8,445 nt of DNA from Kiloniellaceae bacterium. GTDB taxonomy: Bacteria > Pseudomonadota > Alphaproteobacteria > Kiloniellales > Kiloniellaceae. The stretch lies in assembly GCA_028280915.1 (NCBI GenBank), contig JANQKX010000510.1, forward strand, positions 1 through 8,445, in the 5' to 3' direction. The position numbers and the translations under genes are program-made. Position 1 is the stretch's first letter; each line of letters opens with the position of its first letter. Shown in pieces: positions 1-4,024 of this stretch. A model generated the notes under the pieces. It had not been told where the DNA came from. It ran no database searches and saw only the letters and a program-made list of their open reading frames with translations.

Positions 1-404
1 AAGACAGCCGCTAGAGCCGCCGGGTCGATCTTGGCGCCGGGGCCGTCCAAGGTCACCAACTTGGCACCGCCGCTGTAAAACTCCGGCGCGCCGCACTCGT
101 CCCCGTTGATATGGGACAAGCGGTGGCAATAGAGCGCGCCATAGGGCGGCGTCAGCACCGCCAGGGCCAACGCATTGGCCGCGGTGCCCGTGGCCACCGG
201 GAACGCCTGGCAATCGCACTCGAAGATCTCGCGGAAACGGGCGGTCAGGCGCGCCGTTATCTCGTCGTCCCCATAGGACACCTGAGTACCGTCGTTGGCC
301 GCGACCAAAGCCGCCATGACCTCCGGCGCCGCGCCGGTCACGTTGTCGGAAGCAAAATCCACCAGGACTTTCTGCGACAGGGGCTGCGAGACGGGCTGCG
401 ACAC
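1..404 (-). CDS. ltaE: Low-specificity L-threonine aldolase, N-terminal part (runs off left edge)
   Basis: This is the first 134 codons of a PLP-dependent fold-type I enzyme that cleaves L-threonine and L-allo-threonine to glycine and acetaldehyde in the cytoplasm. I translated it by hand. Visible family features are the N-terminal FASDNVTGAAPEVM segment (the SDxxT signature), YGDDEIT, the glycine-rich cofactor loop ATGTAANALAL, and HINGDECGAPEFYSGGAKL, which holds the conserved His and the E-x-GGAK-like stretch. The PLP-binding lysine lies beyond the window. The GTG start at 404 is preferred because a strong Shine-Dalgarno (GAGGAG) sits 8 nt upstream; an in-frame ATG at 431 (MPKKRGEKP...) lies upstream of that site and would encode it. 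The N-terminus repeats SQPVSQPLSQ. It follows the DUF6476-like gene by 52 bp on the same strand, so co-transcription is plausible. The main alternative is another member of the beta-eliminating lyase family. Confidence 0.87.
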   Translation of the reverse strand, partial: MSQPVSQPLSQKVLVDFASDNVTGAAPEVMAALVAANDGTQVSYGDDEITARLTARFREIFECDCQAFPVATGTAANALALAVLTPPYGALYCHRLSHINGDECGAPEFYSGGAKLVTLDGPGAKIDPAALAAV

Positions 405-456
405 GGGCTTTTCTCCTCTTTTTTTCGGCATCTGGGCTGTTTAAGACCGGCCCGCC

Positions 457-744
457 TCAGTTGGCCGGAAACAGCAAACTGCCCCGCAGCTTGCCGCTGG
501 TCGGATCGATGAACAACAGGCGCTGGCAGTCCCGCTCGGCCGGGCCGTCGAAGCGCAGCACGATCTGATCCTCGGTCACGTGGCTGGCCGCCAAGCTGCA
601 GCCCGCCGGCATGGGATAACTGATATCGCCAAATCCGGGCTGGTCTTTATCCCCCAGGCCCGAGACGATGCCGTAGGCGACCAAAGCCAAAGCCACCAAA
701 ATGGCGATCCCCATCACCACAATCAACGTCATCAAGACTTTCAT
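457..744 (-). CDS. DUF6476-like small single-pass membrane protein
   Basis: A 95-residue protein of unknown function. Residues 3-28 form one hydrophobic helix (a membrane anchor or uncleaved signal). After it comes a Gly/Asp-rich linker, then a compact periplasmic-looking domain: ISYPMPAGCSLAAS, VTEDQIVLRFDGP, CQRLLFIDPTSGKLRG. The pattern 'anchor - small proline turn - x-QIVLRF - LLFID-TGKLRG' resembles the short alphaproteobacterial family DUF6476, which I recall lying beside RluA-family synthases and rpoH. That neighbourhood is matched here, with rluD starting 277 bp away on the other strand. Cys49 and Cys73 could form a disulfide if the domain is exported. The ribosome-binding site is weak (GAGTTGG). 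The family assignment comes from memory of pattern and context, not from a search, and no molecular role is known to me. Confidence 0.75.
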   Translation of the reverse strand: MKVLMTLIVVMGIAILVALALVAYGIVSGLGDKDQPGFGDISYPMPAGCSLAASHVTEDQIVLRFDGPAERDCQRLLFIDPTSGKLRGSLLFPAN

Positions 745-1021
745 TTCGCCAACTCTGCCATTTTGCTTACGCCGCTCGCTTCAACCTGTTGGACGGCGCC
801 CAAGGAACGCCGGACCGCCCTCAGGCCGAAGGCGCCAAAAATCCGATGGGCGAAGGGGCTGATGATCCCCTGGGAAAAGTCTTATACTGACCCCGGCCAG
901 ACGGGACAATCGGGCGTTACGCCGTGCGCGGGTTAAAAATTCCGGGAATTGGCCCAGTGACCTTAGGATATTAGTGACCGAGGGTGTTAGTAACCAAGAA
1001 TGTCAGTGAGCGGGGATATCA
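745..1021. other. Divergent intergenic region between the DUF6476-like gene and rluD
   Basis: These 277 bp separate two divergent genes. From left to right I see about 135 bp without clear structure, then a -10-like TATACT at 883-888 facing rluD but with no good -35. A small dyad GGCG-TTA-CGCC follows at 913-923, then a perfect 13-bp palindrome at 938-950, and finally the five-copy 16-bp repeat that enters rluD. No clear sigma-70 promoter for the minus-strand gene could be assigned. No convincing small gene was found. Confidence 0.5.
938..950. promoter_or_regulatory. Perfect palindrome AATTCCGGGAATT, possible operator
   Basis: The arms AATTCC and GGAATT surround a single central G, giving a perfect 13-bp inverted repeat. 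It sits 72 bp before the rluD start, immediately upstream of the 16-bp repeat array and downstream of the -10-like TATACT. The position suits a dimeric repressor or activator site. I cannot name the protein. Confidence 0.35.
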
Positions 1022-1035
1022 GTGAGCGAGGATAA
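955..1035 (+). repeat. Five-copy 16-bp degenerate tandem repeat running into the rluD start
   Basis: The copies are CAGTGACCTTAGGATAT (955-971, one base longer), TAGTGACCGAGGGTGT (972-987), TAGTAACCAAGAATGT (988-1003), CAGTGAGCGGGGATAT (1004-1019) and CAGTGAGCGAGGATAA (1020-1035). The consensus is roughly YAGTGASCGAGGATRT. The rluD GTG (1022-1024) is the GTG of the fifth copy. The GGGG of copy four sits 6 nt before it and is the best Shine-Dalgarno candidate. Copies one, two and four carry the same GTG in other frames. Confidence 0.8.
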
Positions 1036-2029
1036 AGGCGCGCAGAGGAAAGATCCGGGCTCCGGCCCCGAGACTCGGGTGACCCTGCCCGAGGGGGCGC
1101 CGCCCCAGCGCCTGGACCGGGCCCTGGCTCAATCCCTGCCGGCGCTGTCGCGCAGCCGGATCAAAAGCCTGATTGATGGGGGGCACGTCACCTTGGCGGG
1201 GGCGCCCGTGCGCGATGCCGCCGTCAAGGCCAAGTCGGGTCAAACTTTTGCCATAGTCATCCCCGACCCTCAACCTGCGGCCCCGCGGGGCCAGGACATT
1301 CCCCTGGAAATACTTTTCGAGGACGAGGATCTTATCGTGATCAACAAGCCCGCCGGACTGGTGGTGCACCCGGCCGCCGGCAATCCGGACGGTACTCTGG
1401 TGAACGCCCTGATCGCCCATTGCGGCGCGTCCCTGACCGGGATCGGCGGCGAACTGCGGCCCGGCATCGTCCATCGCCTGGATAAGGATACCAGCGGCAT
1501 CATGGTGGCCGCCAAAACCGAGGCCGCGCACCGGGACCTGGTGTCCCAATTCGCCGAACGCTCCATCGCGCGTCACTATGCGGCCTTTGCCTGGGGCGTG
1601 CCCAAACCGCGCGACGGGGAATACGCGGGCAACATCGGCCGCAGCCCCGCAAACCGGAAAAAGATGGCCGTGCTGGACCGGGGCGGGCGACCCGCCCTCA
1701 CCCGCTACCGGGTCGAGGAGACCTATGGCGGCGGCCGGGTCAGCCGCCTCACCTGCCGCTTGAAAACCGGCCGGACCCACCAGATCCGCGTGCATTTGAG
1801 CCACGCCGGCCATGCCCTCTTGGGCGACCCCCTCTATGGCGGGCGCAAACGGCAGAACCGGTCCGGCCGGGACGCTTTGCTGCGGCGCAGCATCGAAACA
1901 CTGGGGCGCCAGGCCCTGCACGCCCAAAGCCTGGGTTTTCGTCATCCCCGAAGCGGTGAGCTTTTATCTTTCGAAAGCCCATTGCCTAACGATTTGAAAG
2001 CCTTGAAAACCTGTTTAGAATCCCTTTAA
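1022..2029 (+). CDS. rluD: 23S rRNA pseudouridine(1911/1915/1917) synthase, RluD type
   Basis: A 335-residue RluA-family pseudouridine synthase that isomerises uridines in helix 69 of 23S rRNA. An S4 RNA-binding domain spans about residues 27-75 (RLDRALAQSLPALSRSRIK...). The catalytic domain follows, with INKPAGLVVHP (107-117), the active-site motif HRLDKDTSG (151-159, nucleophile Asp154), RTHQIRVH (251-258), GDPLYGG (268-274) and RQALHAQSLGF (296-306). Length and domain order match RluD, although RluC or another RluA-family paralogue cannot be excluded without the substrate. The GTG start is forced: an in-frame TGA lies at 1007-1009 and no earlier start codon exists between them. The first 20 residues are polar and not part of the S4 fold. 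rpoH follows on the same strand after a 229-bp gap with its own promoter candidate. Confidence 0.92.
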   Translation: MSEDKGAQRKDPGSGPETRVTLPEGAPPQRLDRALAQSLPALSRSRIKSLIDGGHVTLAGAPVRDAAVKAKSGQTFAIVIPDPQPAAPRGQDIPLEILFEDEDLIVINKPAGLVVHPAAGNPDGTLVNALIAHCGASLTGIGGELRPGIVHRLDKDTSGIMVAAKTEAAHRDLVSQFAERSIARHYAAFAWGVPKPRDGEYAGNIGRSPANRKKMAVLDRGGRPALTRYRVEETYGGGRVSRLTCRLKTGRTHQIRVHLSHAGHALLGDPLYGGRKRQNRSGRDALLRRSIETLGRQALHAQSLGFRHPRSGELLSFESPLPNDLKALKTCLESL

Positions 2030-2121
2030 ATGAATTTTTCGTCATTTGGAAAATCCCGTCCGCCGTGATATGACCTTTCGATGTGACGTGAGTATTTCTG
2101 GATCGCGTGGCAGCACAGGCT

Positions 2122-2151
2122 CTTGAGGCCAAAGCCCAGGCCCTATAACAG
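2122..2151 (+). promoter_or_regulatory. Candidate rpoH promoter (heat-shock sigma-like)
   Basis: CTTGAG at 2122-2127 and CCTATAACAG at 2142-2151 resemble the alphaproteobacterial sigma-32 pattern CTTG...CYTATNTNNG, with 16 bp between CTTG and CCTAT and one mismatch (A for T at the seventh -10 position). Read as sigma-70, TTGAGG and TATAAC would have a short 15-bp spacer. Transcription would start near 2155-2160, leaving a leader of about 100 nt. A sigma-32-type promoter would make rpoH self-activating, as known in Caulobacter. Confidence 0.4.
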
Positions 2152-2173
2152 GCCAGACGGCAGGCTTCCGGTT
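2126..2173 (+). repeat. Four AGGCY blocks in exact 12-bp phase across the rpoH promoter
   Basis: AGGCC starts at 2126, 2138 and 2150, and AGGCT at 2162, so the four blocks lie exactly 12 bp apart. A further AGGCT lies 9 bp before the first, at 2117. The bases between blocks are not conserved. The blocks flank and fill the spacer and -10 of the promoter candidate. They could be a decayed tandem repeat or direct-repeat binding sites. Confidence 0.45.
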
Positions 2174-2203
2174 CGCTGGGCAGGATGCCCCCCAGGAAGG
2201 TGT

Positions 2204-2232
2204 GATACAGGCTGTATCGGTCATCGGGACCG
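2204..2232 (+). promoter_or_regulatory. Two adjacent hairpins in the rpoH leader
   Basis: GATACAG-G-CTGTATC (2204-2218) is a perfect 7-bp inverted repeat with one central base. As RNA it would need to open the inner pairs, and as DNA it is a good dimer site. CGGTC-ATCGG-GACCG (2218-2232) is a perfect 5-bp stem with a 5-nt loop and shares base 2218 with the first. The rpoH Shine-Dalgarno GGGAG (2246-2250) lies 13 nt downstream. This could be an operator or part of a temperature-responsive leader; no pairing with the Shine-Dalgarno itself was evident. Confidence 0.35.
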
Positions 2233-2258
2233 GTGCGCGAACCATGGGAGAATGTGAC

Positions 2259-3143
2259 ATGGCCAATGCCAAAGTTCCCGTTTTGGTCCCCGAAGGAAAT
2301 CTCAGCGGCTATCTGCAGGAAATTCGCAAGTTTCCCATGCTGGACCAGGATGAAGAGTACATGCTGGCCAAAGCCTGGCGCGAGCGCGAGGACGTGGATT
2401 CGGCCCACAAGCTGGTCACCTCCCACCTGCGCCTGGTGGCCAAGATCGCCATGGGCTACCGCGGTTACGGCCTGCCCCTCTCCGAGCTCATCTCCGAGGG
2501 CAACGTAGGCATGATGCAGGCGGTGAAACGCTTCGATCCGGAGCGGGGCTTTCGCCTGGCCACCTACGCCATGTGGTGGATCCGCGCCTCCATCCAAGAA
2601 TACATTCTGCACTCCTGGTCCTTGGTCAAGATGGGCACCACGGCGTCGCAAAAGAAGCTGTTCTTCAATCTGCGCAAGCTCAAGGGCCAGCTCAAGGCTT
2701 TCGATGACGGCGACCTGAAGCCGGAGCATGTCTCGAAGATCGCCGATACCCTGGGCGTGCCCGAGCAGGACGTGGTTTCCATGAATCGGCGCTTGGCGGC
2801 TCCCGACCATTCCCTCAACGCCCCCTTGCGGGTGGACGGCGACGGCGAATGGCAGGACTGGCTTGAGGACGAAACGGAAAATCAGGAAGAGATCCTGGCA
2901 GAATCCGAAGAGATGGGCAAGCGGCGGGAACTCTTGACGGCCGCCATGTCGAGCCTCAACGAGCGGGAGCAACATATCCTGCGCGAACGCCGCTTGAAGG
3001 ACGAGCCGACCACCTTGGAGGATCTCTCCGTCCAGTACGGCATCAGCCGGGAACGGGTGCGCCAGATCGAAGTGCGGGCCTTTGAAAAACTGCAAAAGGC
3101 GATCCGCAACGCCGCCATCGAGGAACGCCTAGCCAGCGGGTAA
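2259..3143 (+). CDS. rpoH: RNA polymerase sigma-32 (heat-shock) factor RpoH
   Basis: A 294-residue sigma-70-family group 3 factor that directs RNA polymerase to heat-shock promoters. Region 1.2/2.1 begins at GNLSGYLQEIRKFPML (13-28). Region 2 continues through LISEGNVGMMQAVKRFDP and the promoter-melting and -10-recognition helix ATYAMWWIRASIQEYI (101-116). The diagnostic RpoH box QKKLFFNLR is at 131-139. Region 4 follows (LNEREQHILRERRL; the helix-turn-helix around TTLEDLSVQYGISRERVRQIEVRAF, roughly 251-275). ATG 2259 is chosen because GGGAG lies 8 nt upstream and MANAKVPVL is the usual N-terminus. A GTG at 2202 would add 19 unconserved residues and overlap the leader hairpins. Length is normal. 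The last codons GCC-AGC-GGG-TAA form the first unit of a 16-bp tandem repeat. Alphaproteobacteria often carry more than one rpoH; which paralogue this is cannot be told here. Confidence 0.95.
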   Translation: MANAKVPVLVPEGNLSGYLQEIRKFPMLDQDEEYMLAKAWREREDVDSAHKLVTSHLRLVAKIAMGYRGYGLPLSELISEGNVGMMQAVKRFDPERGFRLATYAMWWIRASIQEYILHSWSLVKMGTTASQKKLFFNLRKLKGQLKAFDDGDLKPEHVSKIADTLGVPEQDVVSMNRRLAAPDHSLNAPLRVDGDGEWQDWLEDETENQEEILAESEEMGKRRELLTAAMSSLNEREQHILRERRLKDEPTTLEDLSVQYGISRERVRQIEVRAFEKLQKAIRNAAIEERLASG

Positions 3144-3176
3144 AGGGGCCAGCGGGTAAAGGGGCCAGCGGTTAGG
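3132..3176 (+). repeat. 16-bp tandem repeat (2.8 copies) spanning the rpoH stop codon
   Basis: Two identical units GCCAGCGGGTAAAGGG (3132-3147 and 3148-3163) are followed by a partial third, GCCAGCGGTTAGG (3164-3176). The rpoH stop TAA is inside unit one, so the unit reads Ala-Ser-Gly-stop and then repeats downstream as non-coding DNA. Perfect identity of the first two units suggests a recent slippage duplication. Confidence 0.85.
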
Positions 3177-3183
3177 ACACGGC

Positions 3184-3228
3184 GGGGAGAGCCTGGATGG
3201 GGACAATCTGGGTGGAGAGATTCTACCG
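3184..3228 (+). repeat. Degenerate 15-bp tandem repeat in the rpoH 3' region
   Basis: GGGGAGAGCCTGGAT (3184-3198), GGGGACAATCTGGGT (3199-3213) and GGAGAGATTCTACCG (3214-3228) can be aligned with a 15-bp period. The first two match at 11 of 15 positions and the third is weaker. It lies in the 170-bp space between the convergent rpoH and the membrane-protein gene. I found no clear stem plus T-run terminator in that space. Confidence 0.35.
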
Positions 3229-3313
3229 CTACCCCCGCTAATTCCAAGTTTTGGTCTGCTTGTTCCGCCCCTTCTACCACCCGGTCCCTCCGGCGGCGGT
3301 CTGACGGATTGGG

Positions 3314-3928
3314 CTACCCTGCCGGTTGGGCTTCGATATCTTCGGCGCCGGAGGCAACGGCCTGTTCCGCTTGCTCTTGGTCGGCATACATCTGGATGTA
3401 GGCCTGCGCCTGTTCGGTGACCACCTCCGGCCCCCAGGCCTCATAGAGTTCGCGCTGTTTCTCCGCCAGCCCTTCGAGCCGGTTCCGTGTGGTCCCCCGA
3501 TGGTAAAAGGCAACCACGGAGGAGGAGAGCATGTAAATCAGCCAGCCGGTGCCGGCAAAGGCAAAAGGCAGCATCCACGTCAAATTGTCGCCCAGCAAAA
3601 ACATCAGGGCCTTATGGCTATGGCCCAATCCCCATACCGCGGCCAAGCCGGGCAAACTGCCGCAAAGATTCATCATGCCGATGGTATAGGTCAGGTACTT
3701 TTGCTGGGACCGCTCCGAGAAGTAAGCCAGAATGGTCGGTGATAAGGAAATGGCCAAAATGGCAAAGCTGGGCCATAGCACCAGAGCCAGGGGCAGACAA
3801 ATCAGGGCCACTATCAAGGGCTGCTTTTTGCCGCTCCCGGCGCGCTTTTGGCCCCTCCGTTGCGCGCCCTCCGCCTTCTTGCCGTTTTCTGCGGCTTCGG
3901 CGGCATCTGGTTTTACATCTTCACTCAT
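3314..3928 (-). CDS. Conserved multi-pass membrane protein of unknown function
   Basis: A 204-residue protein with a charged, Ala/Lys-rich N-terminal tail (1-36) and a hydrophobic core. The core holds one long segment or a tight hairpin at 37-69, a helix at about 79-100 (TIGMMNLCGSLPGLAAVWG) and a helix at about 116-142 (WMLPFAFAGTGWLIYMLSSSVV). A hydrophilic, Glu/Gln-rich tail follows (146-204, including RLEGLAEKQRELYEAWGPEVV). The Leu/Lys/Glu spacing in the tail suggests an amphipathic or coiled helix. There is no enzyme motif. I recall similar proteins beside kinase-like genes in Rhodospirillaceae-type genomes, so this is probably a conserved partner of the upstream pseudokinase, which ends 96 bp before it on the same strand. 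A perfect TATAAT in that gap may give it its own promoter. The Shine-Dalgarno before ATG 3928 is poor, so the start is only moderately certain. Confidence 0.8.
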   Translation of the reverse strand: MSEDVKPDAAEAAENGKKAEGAQRRGQKRAGSGKKQPLIVALICLPLALVLWPSFAILAISLSPTILAYFSERSQQKYLTYTIGMMNLCGSLPGLAAVWGLGHSHKALMFLLGDNLTWMLPFAFAGTGWLIYMLSSSVVAFYHRGTTRNRLEGLAEKQRELYEAWGPEVVTEQAQAYIQMYADQEQAEQAVASGAEDIEAQPAG

Positions 3929-3977
3929 GGCGGCGAGGATTTCCCGGTTGCGAGGTTAGGCAGTATCGGACAACACC

Positions 3978-3983
3978 ATTATA
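3978..3983 (-). promoter_or_regulatory. Consensus -10 box upstream of the membrane-protein gene
   Basis: On the minus strand the sequence reads CCCCGTATAATGG, a perfect TATAAT with transcription expected near 3971 and a 43-nt leader. No good -35 lies 16-18 bp upstream. A second GTATAA lies 15 bp upstream of the first, forming a direct repeat. It is either a weak or activator-dependent internal promoter or a chance match in a locally AT-richer gap. Confidence 0.35.
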
Positions 3984-4024
3984 CGGGGACAGGTTATACA
4001 ATTTCCACAAGGCCTTCCCAAAAG

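Noticed and set aside
741..761. Six-codon mini-ORF on the minus strand overlapping the DUF6476-like start by ATGA; a similar 21-nt one at 6070-6090 overlaps the pseudokinase start
   Set aside because: Neither has a convincing Shine-Dalgarno before its own ATG. Such short frames arise easily by chance, so translational coupling is not supported.
789..890. Possible small plus-strand peptide of 34 codons in the rluD upstream region, starting at TTG
   Set aside because: Third-position GC is clearly lower than in neighbouring genes, there is no Shine-Dalgarno, and the start is only TTG.
1019..1945. Long minus-strand open frame opposite rluD
   Set aside because: Low-complexity Gly/Ala/Pro-rich translation complementary to a well-recognised pseudouridine synthase; no supporting ribosome-binding site.
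2028..2047. AAATGA...TCATTT dyad after rluD considered as a terminator
   Set aside because: The stem is AT-only apart from one pair, it starts inside the stop codon, and the T-run is in the loop rather than after the stem.
2202..2258. Upstream GTG start for rpoH
   Set aside because: The 19 added residues are not part of the usual RpoH N-terminus, and a good Shine-Dalgarno serves ATG 2259 instead.
1986..3095. Long minus-strand open frame opposite rpoH
   Set aside because: The translation has no recognisable domain and mirrors the rpoH codons; RpoH on the plus strand is unambiguous.
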